A DNA stretch of 64,000 bases from positions 434,001 to 498,000 of the forward strand of contig NZ_REFR01000010.1 in NCBI RefSeq assembly GCF_003688555.1, read 5' to 3'. A program made the position numbers and the translations under genes. Source of the stretch: Eilatimonas milleporae (GTDB lineage: Bacteria; Pseudomonadota; Alphaproteobacteria; Sphingomonadales; Kordiimonadaceae). A model generated the notes under the pieces. The model was not told the origin of the DNA. It worked only from the letters and a program-made list of their open reading frames with translations, and made no database searches. Positions 16,040 through 27,671 of this stretch are shown here, piece after piece (position 1 is the stretch's first letter; each line of letters starts with the position of its first letter).

Positions 16040-19000
16040 TCACTCCTCCCCGCTATTCTCCTCGTCCTCGTCTTCACTGTTCCCCGCACTGTCTGTGGCG
16101 GATGCCGTCTGCTGCCTGTTTTTATAATAGGTCCAGAAATCCTCCAGGAAATCCGACAGCGACGTGGTGTCCTCTTCGCCGTCCTGCCCGTCGTCACCAT
16201 CTTCTTCCTGCCCGGCGGCGGTCAGGATTTCGCTCGGGGCAATACCCAGCGCGAAGGACAGGCCGAAAACCTCACCCAGCGGTGCGTCCGTCTGTGCCAG
16301 ATCGCCCGGTGTATCCGCATCCTGGCCGCCGTCCTGTGCCCCGGCGAACTCCGGTTCCAGAACGCTGTTGCCGTCGGTGATGACTTCCGGTTCGGGCTCC
16401 GGCTCGGGTTCGGGCTCCGGCTCGGGTTCAGGCTCGGGTTCGGGCTCCGGCTCGGGTTCAGGCTCGGGTTCAGGCTCGGGCTCCGGCTCGGGTTCGGGCT
16501 CAGGTTCGGGCTCCGGTTCTGGCTCGGGTTCCGGTTCCGGCTCGGGTTCTGGCTCAGGTTCCGGCTCTGGTTCGGGTTCTGGCTCGGGTTCTGGCTCGGG
16601 TTCTGGCTCAGGTTCCGGCTCCGGTTCGGGTTCCGGCTCAGGTTCAGCGGTGGTGCCGGGATCGACGGTCTCGTCATTCACCGTCACCGGCTGGCTGTTT
16701 TCGTCCACCGTGATGCTGTCGACCGATCCTGTGATCTCCGCCGTGCCTTGCGACGATACGGTGATCTCCTCCACATCCGCTTCCACATCGATGGACTCTG
16801 TCGCCGTCACCTCGGCGGTTTCCGCCGTCACCGTGCCCTGGATGCTTGCGCCGTCGATCTCGGCGGTTTGCGTTGCCGTGACGCTGGCGATGACCTCATT
16901 CTCCGCATCGATGGACACATCCGCGCCGCTGAAACTGCCTTCGACGTCTTCGCCCTCGACCGTGACGGCGTCGGACGCGGTCACGTCGATTTCCACGGCG
17001 CTGACGGCGGTGACCGTCACCGCATTGCTGCTGTTGACGGTGGAATTGACCACCCTGTCGGCACTGATGGTGGTGTCATTGGCGGATGTGACATTGGTTT
17101 CGACCGTACCGGTGGCCGCGATACCCACATTGGCGCCGCTGACGGTGCCGCTGATATCGCTGCCGGACAGGTCGGCGTCACCGGTGGCGGTGACATTGGT
17201 TTGCACCGTACCGGTGGCGGCGATACCCACATTGGCGCCGCTGACGGTACCGCTGATATTGGTCCCGGACAGGTCGGCGTCACCGGTGGCGGTGACCGTG
17301 GTGCTGACGCTTTCGGTCGCCGCGACCTCCACATTGTTGCCGCTGACGGTGCCGCTGACATCCTCGGCGCTCAGGTCCACGTCACCGTTCGTTGTCACCG
17401 TGACCACGATGTCTTCCTCGGCCGCGATGGTGACGGCCTGGGTGGCTGTGACCTCGGTGGTCACGCTTTCGCTGGCGTCCAGGTCCACGCTGCCTTGCGA
17501 ATTGATCCGCCCCTGGATGTTGCGGCCGTTCAGCGACACGATGCCGTCGGAATTCAGCGTGTTTTCGCCCACATTGATGTCGCCGCTGGCATTGACCGTC
17601 ATGCTGGCCACATCCGTTGTGCCGGTGGACGCGTCATAATCGCCCGCCGTCACGGTGACGGCGCCAAGGCGGACGCTTTGGCCCATATTGTTGACCGTCA
17701 CGGTGCCGCTGCCGGCGTCAACGGTCAGGGCCTGTGCCCCCGCCGTCGTGCCGTCCACCTCGCCGGCGAAGGTCACGGCGCCGTTGCCGGCGCTGGTATC
17801 GATCACCGTGTCACCGGACAGGACCGCGTCGCCGCTGACCGTGACCGTCCCCTCGGATGTCAGACGGCCGGACAGGCCGACGGTGGTGCCGCCTGCCGCC
17901 GTCAGGCCGTCGATGCCGACCCCGGCGTCGGCGAAGATCAGGGTCACATTGGCGGCGATATCAAGGGTCTCGCTGTACGTCCCGGCGCCGACGGTGACGA
18001 TGCCGCCGATGACCGCCGCGTCCAGTCCGTCATTGATCCGGTCAAGCGGCTGGCGCGCATTGCCCAGACCGTTGCCCAGATCGAAATCGTCCGAGGCGGT
18101 AAAGCCGGACCCCTGCGCCACATCCACATGCGACCGGTTGCCGAATTCCGGCGTGCTGCCGAGGAACCCGTTGGATCCATACCGCCGGTCCAGGATGCGC
18201 ATGCCGCCATTGTCCGATGACAGCGCCATGATGGCGGCGCCGTATGCGGCCTCGTCCACATTGGGCGATGTCGCATACGCCCCGTCCGTCACCCCGTCCA
18301 GGAAGACGATGTCCCATTCGCTGCCGGTGCCGCCGATGCTGTTGCCGCTGATGGTGAACCCGTCGGTCCGCAACAGGATGGACCCCTTGGTGTTGTCGAT
18401 CACGGTGTTGGTGATCGTGCCGCCGGTGCCGTTCACGGCCGAGATGCCGGTGCGCAGATTTGTGATGGTGGCGCCGGTGACGGTCACGCCCGTGGCCCCG
18501 CCGCCGATGCTGATGCCGAAGGAATTGCCGGTGCTGTCCCAGTCCGTCTGGGTAAAGGGCGTGCCGTTGAACGGCCCGTCGATCGTCAGGTCCCGCACCG
18601 TCACGTCGCTGGCGGTCACAGCCACGCCCGTGGCCCCTTGCGCCACCTCGATCGTCGCGCCCTCGGCGCCCGACAGGATCACGCCCGCCGTGCTCATCGT
18701 CACCGCCTCATTGTAGGTCGCGGCGGCCAGATGGACGGTATCGCCGCTTGCGGCGAAGGCAAGCCCGCTGTTGATACTGTTGTCCGCCGCGACGAAGACG
18801 CTGTTTTCCCGCAATGTCGCAAAGCCGTCGAAGCCGCTGCCGTCAACACCGTGGTTGATTTTCGTCTCCGTATTCAGCAGTTGGGCGATGGTCATGTCGC
18901 CGGCGGCCACCCCGCCGAAGCTGTTGGCCGTCAGGTCCACCGCCAGCGCGGCGTCATACAGGCTCACATGCGTGGTGTTGCTGTCCTCGAAACTGTTGCC

Positions 19001-22000
19001 GGTGATCGTGGCCGTCAGCGCCCCACCCGTGGGCGCACCGAAGCCGATACCCTCGAAGGAATTGTTGGCAAAGCGGTTGCCGGTCACCGTGATGCCGTCC
19101 GGCTGTTCAAAGGCCAGGCCGACAAAATTGCCGTCAAAATCATTGTCGGTGATGATGACGCCCGGCGTGCCCTCCTCCACATAGAAACCGGTGCGCCAGC
19201 CGCTGAAGCTGTTGCGCGTCACCGTCAGGTCCGTATTGCCGCCCTTGTCGGCGGTCACTATGCCGCGTCCGCTGACAAATGCGTCGTTGCCGTCAAAGAC
19301 GGTGTTGCGGATGGTGACGCCGGTCGCCCCGGTTCCGACAAGAATGCCGTTAGTGTTGGTCCCGGCCGCCTGTTGCACCGTCAGACCGTCGATCACCGCA
19401 TTGTCGGCACCGTCGTCCAGCGTCATTGTGCCCAGCAGAACGGATTCTGACCCGCCGCTGCGTCCCCGCGCATCCACACCGGCTTGTACGCCCGTGACGG
19501 TCACGCCGTCCGTGCCCAGCGTCACATCCTCAACATAGGTGCCGGCCAGGACGGTGACGCTGTCGCCGTTCACGGTCCGGTCCAGCGCGGCCTGGATCGA
19601 CATGGCGTCGGTCTCGTTACTGCCGACGAAATAACCGCCGTCGGCGTCCAGGTTCACGTCGCCGTCCGTATCGGTGTAAACCGTGCCGGACGCATTCTGC
19701 CGCACAATGGAATCCCGCGGTGTCGCCAGTGCCAGGGCAAAGGTAACGGCGTCATCCAGGCTGGACTGGAAATAGGTGAATTCCGCGCCGTCGCCGCGGT
19801 GGGTGCTGTTCTGCACCGTATACTCATACCCTTCCAGCGTCAGGTCCGTGATGGTGAAGAAGCTGCCGTCGCCCGCCACATCGTTTTCGGCGTAGATCGG
19901 GTTGCTTTCCCCCAGCGAATTGGTCCCCGTCAGGGTGATGTTGCTGGTGCCCCCGGTGGCGAAGCGTCCGGCGGTGAAGATGCCGATACCGCCCCATTGA
20001 TTGCCGCTGGTGGTGATGGTCTGCAATGTGATGTTATGGGAATCCGTGATGGCAATGCCGACGCCGCCGGTGTCCTGACCAAGCGCCGTCACATTATCCA
20101 GAAGCGCGCCGGTCACACCCAAAATGTCGATTTCCGTCCGCCCGCTGCCCTGCACCGTGATATTGCGCAGCGTATAGCTCAGGCTCGGGTCGTCCGCCAG
20201 CGGGCGCAGTTTCAGGCCGAACGTGTTGGCCGTTGGCCCCTGAATGGTCATATTTTCCAGCGTCACGCCATCGGAGAAGACGATCACCCCGGCCTCGGAC
20301 GGTACGGCGCTGGCGTCGATCACGACCCCGGCCTCGCTTTCGCCCACAAGCGCGATATTGTCCGTATTGATGCTGAGCTGATCGCCCGCCAGATCATAGG
20401 TGCCGTTCATGATGGTCACGGTATCGCCGGACACCGCCATATCGGTCACGGTCTCGATATCGCCGTACAGCGTGCTGCTCCCGCCCGCCGCGACCGCGCC
20501 GCTGGTGCCGATATAGACGGCGGTGGCGAAGCTGTTGGCGGCGATCACCGCATCGATGCTGCCGTATGTCTGGTCGCCGGTGCCGGCATTGGCCGAACGG
20601 CGCACATGCGCCGTATTGCCGGTGTTGAAGCTGTTGCCGGTAAAGGCGGTCGGCGCTGACCACAATTCAACCGTGGCATAGCTGTTGGTCCCGGTGAAGC
20701 TGTTGCCGGTGATGTCGCTGCCGGACGCCTCATGGCCGAGGGCCAGTTGCGCCGTGCCGGTGAAAGTGTTGCCCGTCACGTCCACATTGCTGGACGCACG
20801 CCCCGCGCCCAGGCTGGCCGCCCCGTTGATATAGACAAGCTGCCGGTTGGTGCCGCTGCCGGCGACGGAAAACGCATTGCCGGTGATGACGATGTCCTGA
20901 AGCGACCCCTGGCTATCCAGGCCGATGCCGTTTTCCGCCGCGACGACGCTGTTGCCCGCGACCGTCACATTCGTCACACCCTCGCCCAAATGCACCGCGC
21001 GCACGCCGGCCCCTTCAATGGTGAAGCCCGCGCCGCTGCCGCCCAGCGTCACACCGCTGGCGCCCACATGCACCGCCGCCGTCTCGCCGCCGGTCTGGCC
21101 CTGAATGGTCGTCACGTCCGCGCCCGCGCCGATCAGGCTGATGTCCGTGGTGATCGCTACATCCTCGGCGTAGGTGCCGGCCAGGACGGTGACGCTGTCG
21201 CCGTCCACGGTCTGGTCCAGCGCCGCCTGGATCGACATGGCGGTGGCCCCATTGCTGCCGACGAAATAGCCGCCGTCGGCGTCCAGGTTCACATCGCCGT
21301 CCGTGTCGGTATAGACCGTGCCCGACGCATTCTGCCGCACAATGGAATCCTGCGGTGTCGCCAGCGCCAGGGCAAAGTTGATCGCGTCTTCAACACTGGA
21401 CTGGAAATAGGTGAATTCCGCGCCGTCGCCGCGGTGGGTGCTGTTCTGCACCGTATACTCATACCCTTCCAGCGTCAGGTTCGTGATGGTCAGGAAACTG
21501 CCGTCGCCCGCTACATCGTTTTCCGCATAGATCGGGTTGCTTTCCCCCAGCGAATTGGTCCCCGTCAGGGTGATGTCGGTGGTGCCGACACCGGGTGCGG
21601 GATGGGGCGCCAGCGCGAAGCGGTCGGCGGTGAAGATGCCGATGCCGCCCCATTGATTGCCGCTGGTGGTGATGTTCCGCAGGGTGATGGTGTCGGAATC
21701 GGTGATGGCGATGCCGACACCGCCGGTGTCCTGACCAAGCGCCGTCACATTTTCAAGCAGCGCGCCGCTGACATCGAGGATATCGATTTCCGTCCGCCCG
21801 CTGCCCTGCACCGTGATGTTGCGCAGGGTAAAGCTCAAGCTCGGATCGTCCGCCAGCGGCCGCAGTTTCAGGCCGAACGTGTTGGCCGTCGGCCCCTGAA
21901 TGGTCATGTTCTCGAACGTCACCCCGTCGGAATGAACCAGGACCCCAGCCTCGGACGGCACGGCGCTGGCGTCGATCACGACCCCGGCCTCGCTCTCGCC

Positions 22001-25000
22001 CACAAGCGCGATATTGTCCGTGGTGATGTGAAGCTGATCGCCCGCCAGGTCATAGGTGCCGTTCATGATGGTCACGGTATCGCCGGACACCGCCATATCG
22101 GTCACGGTCTCGATATCGCCGTGAAGAACGCTGCTCTCGCCGGCCGCGACCGCGCCGCCGGTGCCGATATAGACGGCGGTGGCGAATGTGTTGGCGGCGA
22201 TCACCGCATCGATGCTGCCATAGGTCTGGTCGCCGGTGCCGGCATTGGCCGAACGGCGCACATGGGCCACGTTGCCGGTGTTGAAGCTGTTGCCGCTGAA
22301 CGCCGTCGGCGCCGACCACAATTCAACCGTGGCATAGCTGTTGGTGCCGGTGAAGCTGTTGCCGGTGATGTCGCTGCCGGACGCCTCATGGCCGAGGGCC
22401 AGTTGCGCCGTGCCGGTGAAAGTGTTGCCCGTCACGTCCACATTGCTGGACGCACGCCCCGCGCCCAGGCTGGCCGCCCCGTTGATATAGACAAGCTGCC
22501 GGTTGGTGCCGCTGCCGGCGGCCGAGAAGGTATTGCCCGTGATGGTGATGTCCCGTAGGGACCCTTGCGTGTCGAGGCCGACATTGTTTTCCGCCGCGAC
22601 AATGGTGTTGCCCTCGACCGTCACATTCGTCACACCCTCGTCCAGATGCACCGCGCGCACGCCGGCGCCCTCGATGGTGAAGCCCGCGCCGCTGCCGCCC
22701 AGCGTCACACCGCTGGTGCCCACATGCACCGCCGCCGTCTGGCCGCCCGCCTGGCCCTGAATGGTCGTCACACCGGAGCCGGAGCCAACCAGGGTGACAG
22801 CGGTGGAAATCGCCACATCCTCGGCGTAAGTGCCTGCCCCCACGGCGACGGTGTCGCCGCTGTTGGCAAAGGTCAGACCGGTGTTGATGCTGTTGCCGTT
22901 GGTGACGAACACATGACCGTCACGCAGCGTGGCAAAACCCGCATAGCCGCCGCTGGCATCCACGCCGTGACCGATCTTGGTCTCGGCATCCAGCAGTTCG
23001 GCAAGGGTCATGTCGGCGGCGTTGACACCGCCGAAGCTGTTCGCCGTCAGGTCCAGATCCAGGCTGCTGTCATACAGTCCCACATAGGCGGTGTTGCTGC
23101 CGTCGAAACTGTTGTTTTGAAGCGTTATACCCGTCAGGCCCGGCCCGGGGCCGATGCCCAGACCTTCGAACCCATTGCCGGTAAAGGTGTTGCCGGTCAC
23201 GATCGTGCCGTCCGGACCGTCCACCGACATACCGACGAAATTGGTGTCGAACACATTGCCGGTCACCTGTGCCCCGGTGGCGCCGGGGTTGAGGAAGACG
23301 CCGGTGTGCCACCCGCTGAAGCTGTTGTTGCGGACGGTCAGCCCCGTGTTGCCGCCGTTGAAGACGGTGACGATACCGCGCGACAGATCGCCGTCCACCG
23401 CGCCGCTGCGGGCGAAGATGGTATTTTCCACCGTGATCCCGGTCGCGCCGCTGTTGATGTAAACGCCGGCCAGCGCGCCGAGAAGGGTGTTGCCCTCATT
23501 CACTGTCAGGCCGTCGATGGTCGTGCCGTCCGCCGTGCCGGTGACATGGATGACCCCTGTCACGGCGGTCTCGGCGCCGCCGCGCCCGTTTGCCGCCACG
23601 CCGGCCTGCGCACCCGCAAGCGTCAGGCCCGCTGTCGTCACCGTCACATCCTCGGTGTAGGTCCCGGCGGCGATATTCACCGTGGCGTTCGCCGCCGCCA
23701 CGTCCACACCGTTCTGGATCGTCGCGGCACTGGACACATTGACCACGCTGCCGTCACCGGTCAGGGACTGGCTGGCGCCCAGTGTGATGGCGGCGTTCAG
23801 ATTGATGGTCAGGGTGTTGTCGGCGTTTTCATCCCTCAAGGTCAGGCTGTGGCTGTTGCCCTGGGCGCTGGTGTCGATGGCGGCATTGACATTGATGGTC
23901 TCCTGCGCCTCCAGCACCACATTGCCTGTGTCCATATTGGTCTCGATGGCGCTGACAAGCACCTCATCCCCACCGGACGCGGTTTCCACCACATTCAGTG
24001 TCACCGGGTCCAGCAGCCAGGTACCGGCCTCGCCGTTCGGTGCCGATGTGTCGATCACGGTGCCCGCCAGCACCGACAGGTTCGTGCCCGATGTCTCGAC
24101 AAAGCCGCCGTCGCCGCCGTGCGCGCCGCCGCGTGCCTCCACCCGGCCGTTGAAGCGCAGGCTGTTGTCGGCAAAGACGATCACCTCGCCGCCGTCGCCC
24201 GTGTCCGCCGCATTGGCCGTGATCACGCTGTTGGCGGTCACCTCGATCGTCTCGCCCAGTATGTCGACGCTGCCGCCGCCCAACGCGCCGCCCTCTGACG
24301 ACACATCGATGGAACCGTCCACCAGCATGGTGCCCGTCTCACCGCCGTTCAGGATGACGACACCGCCCTCCATGCCGACGGACCGTGCCTGCACGATGCC
24401 GGTCATGTTGATCACCTGGTCGACGACGCCGCGCGCGACGTCCGTCGTCATGGCGATGGTACCGCCGTCGGCGATGATGGCGCCGCTGTTCTCAAGCGCG
24501 CTGTCCAGCGCCGCGCCGTCCGCGCCGAAGGCCCGCTCGGCCACCGTGTCGTCCACCGCAAGCTGGACAAGACGGTCGCCGTACAGATCCAATGAAAACC
24601 GGTTGCCCGCCGCCAGGCTGACACGGCCAAGACGCGCGCTGATAACGCCCCGGTTGACCACGCCCGGCGCGACAAAGGCGACCAGCCCGTTATCGGCCGC
24701 CGAGACATGCCCTTCATTGATGATCGCCGCGCCCGCATTGCCCGGGGTGTTGAACACATAATTGCCGGCCATGAAATCGGTATTGGCAATGTCCGCCGTC
24801 GACGCCACCAGACCGGCCACGTCGATGCGCGCGCTCTGCCCGAAGAAAACGCCGTTCGGGTTGATCAGCATCACTTGGCCCGTCGCGGTCAGGTCGCCGA
24901 AAATCTCCGATGTGACATCACCGGTGACCCGGTTCAGGATGACGGCATCCGGCCCGTTCTGCTCAAAATGGACGTGCTCGCCGCGCGCGATGGAAAATGT

Positions 25001-25300
25001 GCGCCAGTCCACAATGGCCCGGTTCGTCGACTGGATCACATCCATGCGTCTGTTCGTGGTCTCGACAATGTCCACCGTGCCGGCCACCACGGTCCCGCCC
25101 GTGGGATTGGCGAGTGCGGCCTGAAGCGGCAGCGTCCCCAGAACGCAGGCGGTAAACCACGTCCGGGCGATGGCCGTGGTGCTCAACAGGGTCTTCAGAC
25201 ACCGGCCCCCGTGCAGTGCCGATTGGCCGGATACCGTCTGTTCGTCGGATACCGTCTGCTGGGATTGGGCTGCGCCTTGCATCTGATTTGAACCGGACAT
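16040..25300 (-). CDS. TpsA: giant filamentous-haemagglutinin-type exoprotein with beta-helix modules and Glu-Pro rod
   Basis: Two-partner-secretion passenger, about 3086 residues. Order: long signal peptide (basic and Thr-rich, hydrophobic 38-60, cleavage near ALA64); TPS secretion domain about 66-330 with the diagnostic NRVTG (123) and NPNGV (147) motifs; FHA-like strands to about 480; module X (about 590-820); module A (about 826-1378) and module B (about 1379-1923), near-identical NosD/pectate-lyase-like right-handed beta-helix blocks with recurrent TGNSF/TGNTF turns; X' (about 1930-2200), a diverged copy of X; a region of Val/Thr-rich repeats including two 34-residue units; (Glu-Pro)43 at about 2886-2972; and a 114-residue acidic tail ending [13 protein letters not shown]. 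No toxin, protease or anchor domain is recognisable at the end. Secreted by the TpsB encoded just upstream, probably a surface adhesin. Confidence 0.93.
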   Translation of the reverse strand: MSGSNQMQGAAQSQQTVSDEQTVSGQSALHGGRCLKTLLSTTAIARTWFTACVLGTLPLQAALANPTGGTVVAGTVDIVETTNRRMDVIQSTNRAIVDWRTFSIARGEHVHFEQNGPDAVILNRVTGDVTSEIFGDLTATGQVMLINPNGVFFGQSARIDVAGLVASTADIANTDFMAGNYVFNTPGNAGAAIINEGHVSAADNGLVAFVAPGVVNRGVISARLGRVSLAAGNRFSLDLYGDRLVQLAVDDTVAERAFGADGAALDSALENSGAIIADGGTIAMTTDVARGVVDQVINMTGIVQARSVGMEGGVVILNGGETGTMLVDGSIDVSSEGGALGGGSVDILGETIEVTANSVITANAADTGDGGEVIVFADNSLRFNGRVEARGGAHGGDGGFVETSGTNLSVLAGTVIDTSAPNGEAGTWLLDPVTLNVVETASGGDEVLVSAIETNMDTGNVVLEAQETINVNAAIDTSAQGNSHSLTLRDENADNTLTINLNAAITLGASQSLTGDGSVVNVSSAATIQNGVDVAAANATVNIAAGTYTEDVTVTTAGLTLAGAQAGVAANGRGGAETAVTGVIHVTGTADGTTIDGLTVNEGNTLLGALAGVYINSGATGITVENTIFARSGAVDGDLSRGIVTVFNGGNTGLTVRNNSFSGWHTGVFLNPGATGAQVTGNVFDTNFVGMSVDGPDGTIVTGNTFTGNGFEGLGIGPGPGLTGITLQNNSFDGSNTAYVGLYDSSLDLDLTANSFGGVNAADMTLAELLDAETKIGHGVDASGGYAGFATLRDGHVFVTNGNSINTGLTFANSGDTVAVGAGTYAEDVAISTAVTLVGSGSGVTTIQGQAGGQTAAVHVGTSGVTLGGSGAGFTIEGAGVRAVHLDEGVTNVTVEGNTIVAAENNVGLDTQGSLRDITITGNTFSAAGSGTNRQLVYINGAASLGAGRASSNVDVTGNTFTGTAQLALGHEASGSDITGNSFTGTNSYATVELWSAPTAFSGNSFNTGNVAHVRRSANAGTGDQTYGSIDAVIAANTFATAVYIGTGGAVAAGESSVLHGDIETVTDMAVSGDTVTIMNGTYDLAGDQLHITTDNIALVGESEAGVVIDASAVPSEAGVLVHSDGVTFENMTIQGPTANTFGLKLRPLADDPSLSFTLRNITVQGSGRTEIDILDVSGALLENVTALGQDTGGVGIAITDSDTITLRNITTSGNQWGGIGIFTADRFALAPHPAPGVGTTDITLTGTNSLGESNPIYAENDVAGDGSFLTITNLTLEGYEYTVQNSTHRGDGAEFTYFQSSVEDAINFALALATPQDSIVRQNASGTVYTDTDGDVNLDADGGYFVGSNGATAMSIQAALDQTVDGDSVTVLAGTYAEDVAITTDISLIGAGADVTTIQGQTGGETAAVHVGASGVTLGGSGAGFTIEGAGVRAVHLGEGVTNVTVAGNSVVAAENGIGLDSQGSLQDIVITGNAFSVAGSGTNRQLVYINGAASLGAGRASSNVDVTGNTFTGTAQLALGHEASGSDITGNSFTGTNSYATVELWSAPTAFTGNSFNTGNTAHVRRSANAGTGDQTYGSIDAVIAANSFATAVYIGTSGAVAAGGSSTLYGDIETVTDMAVSGDTVTIMNGTYDLAGDQLSINTDNIALVGESEAGVVIDASAVPSEAGVIVFSDGVTLENMTIQGPTANTFGLKLRPLADDPSLSYTLRNITVQGSGRTEIDILGVTGALLDNVTALGQDTGGVGIAITDSHNITLQTITTSGNQWGGIGIFTAGRFATGGTSNITLTGTNSLGESNPIYAENDVAGDGSFFTITDLTLEGYEYTVQNSTHRGDGAEFTYFQSSLDDAVTFALALATPRDSIVRQNASGTVYTDTDGDVNLDADGGYFVGSNETDAMSIQAALDRTVNGDSVTVLAGTYVEDVTLGTDGVTVTGVQAGVDARGRSGGSESVLLGTMTLDDGADNAVIDGLTVQQAAGTNTNGILVGTGATGVTIRNTVFDGNDAFVSGRGIVTADKGGNTDLTVTRNSFSGWRTGFYVEEGTPGVIITDNDFDGNFVGLAFEQPDGITVTGNRFANNSFEGIGFGAPTGGALTATITGNSFEDSNTTHVSLYDAALAVDLTANSFGGVAAGDMTIAQLLNTETKINHGVDGSGFDGFATLRENSVFVAADNSINSGLAFAASGDTVHLAAATYNEAVTMSTAGVILSGAEGATIEVAQGATGVAVTASDVTVRDLTIDGPFNGTPFTQTDWDSTGNSFGISIGGGATGVTVTGATITNLRTGISAVNGTGGTITNTVIDNTKGSILLRTDGFTISGNSIGGTGSEWDIVFLDGVTDGAYATSPNVDEAAYGAAIMALSSDNGGMRILDRRYGSNGFLGSTPEFGNRSHVDVAQGSGFTASDDFDLGNGLGNARQPLDRINDGLDAAVIGGIVTVGAGTYSETLDIAANVTLIFADAGVGIDGLTAAGGTTVGLSGRLTSEGTVTVSGDAVLSGDTVIDTSAGNGAVTFAGEVDGTTAGAQALTVDAGSGTVTVNNMGQSVRLGAVTVTAGDYDASTGTTDVASMTVNASGDINVGENTLNSDGIVSLNGRNIQGRINSQGSVDLDASESVTTEVTATQAVTIAAEEDIVVTVTTNGDVDLSAEDVSGTVSGNNVEVAATESVSTTVTATGDADLSGTNISGTVSGANVGIAATGTVQTNVTATGDADLSGSDISGTVSGANVGIAATGTVETNVTSANDTTISADRVVNSTVNSSNAVTVTAVSAVEIDVTASDAVTVEGEDVEGSFSGADVSIDAENEVIASVTATQTAEIDGASIQGTVTAETAEVTATESIDVEADVEEITVSSQGTAEITGSVDSITVDENSQPVTVNDETVDPGTTAEPEPEPEPEPEPEPEPEPEPEPEPEPEPEPEPEPEPEPEPEPEPEPEPEPEPEPEPEPEPEPEPEPEPEPEPEPEPEPEPEPEPEPEVITDGNSVLEPEFAGAQDGGQDADTPGDLAQTDAPLGEVFGLSFALGIAPSEILTAAGQEEDGDDGQDGEEDTTSLSDFLEDFWTYYKNRQQTASATDSAGNSEDEDEENSGEE
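16385..16645 (-). repeat. (Glu-Pro)43 coding repeat in tpsA
   Basis: 261 bases read as 43 Glu-Pro pairs plus one Glu without interruption. Synonymous codons alternate in 6- and 12-bp patterns, so the array grew by duplication but the peptide is kept exact. A chain of this kind forms an extended stiff rod; on the other strand it reads Ser-Gly or Phe-Gly runs, which are not genes. Confidence 0.97.
17090..17293 (-). repeat. Two tandem 102-bp (34-residue) repeats in tpsA
   Basis: The segment starting GACATTGGTTT (plus strand) at 17090 recurs at 17192 with few changes and encodes twice a unit like [20 protein letters not shown]. Related but diverged units continue on both sides. Confidence 0.85.
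19530..21165 (-). repeat. tpsA module B (second copy of a 1.64-kb duplication)
   Basis: Aligns with 21166-22825 at an offset of 1635 bases on one side and 1656 on the other; the 21-base difference is a short insertion in the other copy near 21590-21615. Boundaries are approximate. Several tracts exceed 100 identical bases. Confidence 0.9.
21166..22825 (-). repeat. tpsA module A (first copy of the duplication)
   Basis: Encodes a right-handed beta-helix block from the strands around YAEDVAI to SVTVLAGT. Nearly identical to module B downstream in the gene; differs by scattered substitutions and an extra segment with APHPAPG. Boundaries are approximate. Confidence 0.9.
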
Positions 25301-25438
25301 GGCTGTTTTCCCGTTTTCACTCTGAAAGTTGCTCTTGCAGTGTTTCTGGCGTTGTTCTGCTTGTCTTTTGGGTTGTGGTTGCCTTTTGGCTGTCGCTCAG
25401 CCGGTGCTTGCCTCACCGGCCTCCGCCCTGACAGGGCC

Positions 25439-27289
25439 TCAAAAGGCCACCGACACCCCGAACAGCGCCCGTACATTGTCGCCGTCATCGCCGCGCGATG
25501 CCGCGTCGCCGATAACCGGCACCACCATTTCAATATTGGCTGTCACCGCCTCGCCCAGATACAGGCGCGCGCCCGCGCCGGTGGACGACAGCTCGTCCCG
25601 CGACGAGGCCAGCCCGCCGGCGGACCGGCGCCACACCGAGCCGTAATCGTAAAAGGCGTAAAACTGGATGCCCTCCAGAATGTCGCTGGTGACGGCGCGG
25701 TCGTTGCGCAGTTCCACCCGCCCGGCAACGCCGCGGTCGCCCGAGACCTGCGACGGGTCGAAGGCCCGCCCGAAACGGCTGCCGCCGATGGCAAACTCTT
25801 CCGAGGCCACCAGACGGTCGTCTGAATACTGGCCGATGGCGTTCAGCAGCAGGCTGAAGCCGCCGCCAAGGCGTTGCAGCCGGAACAGCGACAGATTGAC
25901 CTTGGTAAAGGTGGTGTCGGCGCCCGCGCGCGACAGTTCCGGCGCGCCCGGCTCGCTGGCATCCAGAATGCCCAGGCCCCGGCTGACCTCCACATCGACC
26001 AGGTTGATCCCTTCCCAGGCATCGACAAAATCATAGGACAGCCCGGCCCGCGCCGCCCGGATACGGTCGTCGGTGAACGGCGTGTCCAAAATCGCGGTCT
26101 CCGTATCGCGGAAACTGAAACCGGCCCGCACGTTCAGATTTTTCGCCCGTGTCCGGATAATGGGATAATTCACAAGCAGTTCGGCGCTGATGGATTCACT
26201 TTCAATCTCGCTGTCTTCCAGCGCGCCGCCCGGCTCTGATTCCGTATACCGGCCCAGAACCGCCACCGTCAGACCCTCGCTGCCGATCTGGCGCACATGC
26301 TCGGCCTCATAGGATCGCAATTCCGAAAGCTGCGCCGCCCCGATGAAACGGAACCGGGTGCGCTCATGCGTGCCGAACAGGGAATTCAGGCTGACGCCCA
26401 ACTGTCCCTGTACCGGGCCGCTGAACCGGGACCCCCGGTTGTCGACCGAGGCAAAGCCCTCCAAACGCTTCTCCCGCACCACGATATCCAGATCGCTGGC
26501 GCCCGGCGTCGTCGGCGATGCGCTCAGAACCGCCTGCGCCGTCATGCCCGGCAGGTCGCCGGCCAGCAGGATGTAACGCTCCAGAACATCCGCCTTCAAC
26601 GGGCGGGAATTGCGGATTTTTTCGCCGTATCGCCGCAACAGCCTGCCGCCGCCGGCGACATCGCCGTTGACCGTGACCTTGTCGATAAAGCCCTCAACGG
26701 CGCGCAGGCGCAGCACACCGCCCTCGATCCGCTGCGGCGGAACAATCACCTGCGACAGGATATAGCCGTCATTCCTGTATTTCGTCGTCAGCGCGCGGGC
26801 GATGGTATAGGCCTGCGTCAGGGTGATCTCCGTGCCAAGCCGCTTTTGATAAAACGGCAGGAAATCGGCCTCCCCGTAAACCGTCGATCCCTCGACCACA
26901 AGACCCGTCAGGGTAAAGCGGATGGCGTCGCTGTCCTCCGGCGCCATATCCTCCTGTTTGGGAATGACGATATCCAGCTGCGATTCCGGCAGACGCTCCC
27001 GCTCGAACTGACGCTCAAGCTGGGACGGGTCCACCGTCGGCGGCACTTCCTGCTGCTGCGCGTGCGCCGCAAGCGCCCACAGCACACTCAGCAAAAGTGC
27101 ACTCAGGAAAAGGACCCCCCGCCTGAAAGCGATAGTCTGGACAGCAACAGTCTGGACAGCAACAGTCTGGCGAACCGGCGGAAAGGCCGCTTCAGTCCCG
27201 TTTGCAATGACCCCGTTTACAGGCGCGAAGACCCGTTCCGTCCCACACGACACGGCATCACGCCGCTGCGTTTGCTTTTTCTGGTACAC
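25439..27289 (-). CDS. TpsB: outer-membrane transporter of the two-partner secretion system (ShlB/FhaC family)
   Basis: Omp85-superfamily barrel that recognises the TPS domain of TpsA and exports it. About 616 residues: long N-terminus with tandem QTVAV units (15-bp repeat near 27133-27172), hydrophobic signal ending ALAAHA at about 77; two POTRA domains (about 105-190, IRFTLTGLVVEGSTVY; and 190-265, FIDKVTVNGDVAGG); then a 16-strand-type barrel beginning REKRLEGFASVDNRGSRFSG. The loop-6 motif region reads IGGSRFGRAFDPSQVSGDRG, a variant of the usual VRGY/F. The C-terminal residue is Phe, as expected for an outer-membrane protein. GTG at 27289 is the only plausible start in frame; no ATG lies before the signal peptide. 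138 bases upstream of tpsA in the same operon. Confidence 0.93.
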   Translation of the reverse strand: MYQKKQTQRRDAVSCGTERVFAPVNGVIANGTEAAFPPVRQTVAVQTVAVQTIAFRRGVLFLSALLLSVLWALAAHAQQQEVPPTVDPSQLERQFERERLPESQLDIVIPKQEDMAPEDSDAIRFTLTGLVVEGSTVYGEADFLPFYQKRLGTEITLTQAYTIARALTTKYRNDGYILSQVIVPPQRIEGGVLRLRAVEGFIDKVTVNGDVAGGGRLLRRYGEKIRNSRPLKADVLERYILLAGDLPGMTAQAVLSASPTTPGASDLDIVVREKRLEGFASVDNRGSRFSGPVQGQLGVSLNSLFGTHERTRFRFIGAAQLSELRSYEAEHVRQIGSEGLTVAVLGRYTESEPGGALEDSEIESESISAELLVNYPIIRTRAKNLNVRAGFSFRDTETAILDTPFTDDRIRAARAGLSYDFVDAWEGINLVDVEVSRGLGILDASEPGAPELSRAGADTTFTKVNLSLFRLQRLGGGFSLLLNAIGQYSDDRLVASEEFAIGGSRFGRAFDPSQVSGDRGVAGRVELRNDRAVTSDILEGIQFYAFYDYGSVWRRSAGGLASSRDELSSTGAGARLYLGEAVTANIEMVVPVIGDAASRGDDGDNVRALFGVSVAF

Positions 27290-27308
27290 GTTCTCGACCC
27301 CAAGACCC

Positions 27309-27329
27309 GAAACAATCTCAGATTGTTTC
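27309..27329 (-). promoter_or_regulatory. Perfect inverted repeat in the tpsB leader
   Basis: GAAACAATC, three-base loop, GATTGTTTC: a 9-bp perfect hairpin or dyad operator 20 bases before the tpsB start codon. Placed that close to the start, it could act as a repressor site or affect ribosome access. No T-run follows, so it is not a terminator. Confidence 0.6.
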
Positions 27330-27540
27330 CCAACACCCTTTATTCATGACCTCGTATCTGCGGGGCACGACACGGCATCCCATTTGGGTGCCTGCTTGCT
27401 TCTGTTGTCGCTTTTGTCTGCCCCACACCCAGCCAACTCGTATTGTTGTTCTCGTGGCTGATATTTTTCGTTTTAAAAAAGCCCTCTGTCCCGGCACGAG
27501 AGATTGGGCCTCATCAATAAAAATCGCTCTGATGTTGTAA

Positions 27541-27570
27541 AATTAACAAAATTTTAACTAAATTTGTCAA
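27541..27570 (-). promoter_or_regulatory. Candidate sigma70-type promoter for tpsBA
   Basis: On the minus strand TTGACA (27570-27565) is followed after 18 bases by TTAATT (27546-27541), preceded by TG as an extended -10. It is the only consensus -35 I find in the spacer and is oriented toward tpsB. Confidence 0.4.
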
Positions 27571-27671
27571 GACATAAGTGACGATAAAATAGAAATTTGA
27601 TATAATTTTATGCAAATTTTTGGCCTGAAAGATGCATAATTTCATGACATTCAGGTTATCCGGCCTTCAGG

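Noticed and set aside
16040-16400. Contact-dependent inhibition toxin at the TpsA C-terminus
   Set aside because: The tail is acidic and disordered, lacks a VENN/nuclease-type domain, and no small immunity gene follows before the terminator.
16385-16645. Short regular repeats as a possible CRISPR array
   Set aside because: Units are 6-12 bp, contiguous and without spacers, and they encode Glu-Pro in frame.
16028-18220. Plus-strand frames opposite tpsA reading Leu-Gly-Phe-Arg or Ser-Gly runs
   Set aside because: They are the reverse reading of the (Glu-Pro)n codons and of the Val/Thr repeats; no start context or family similarity.
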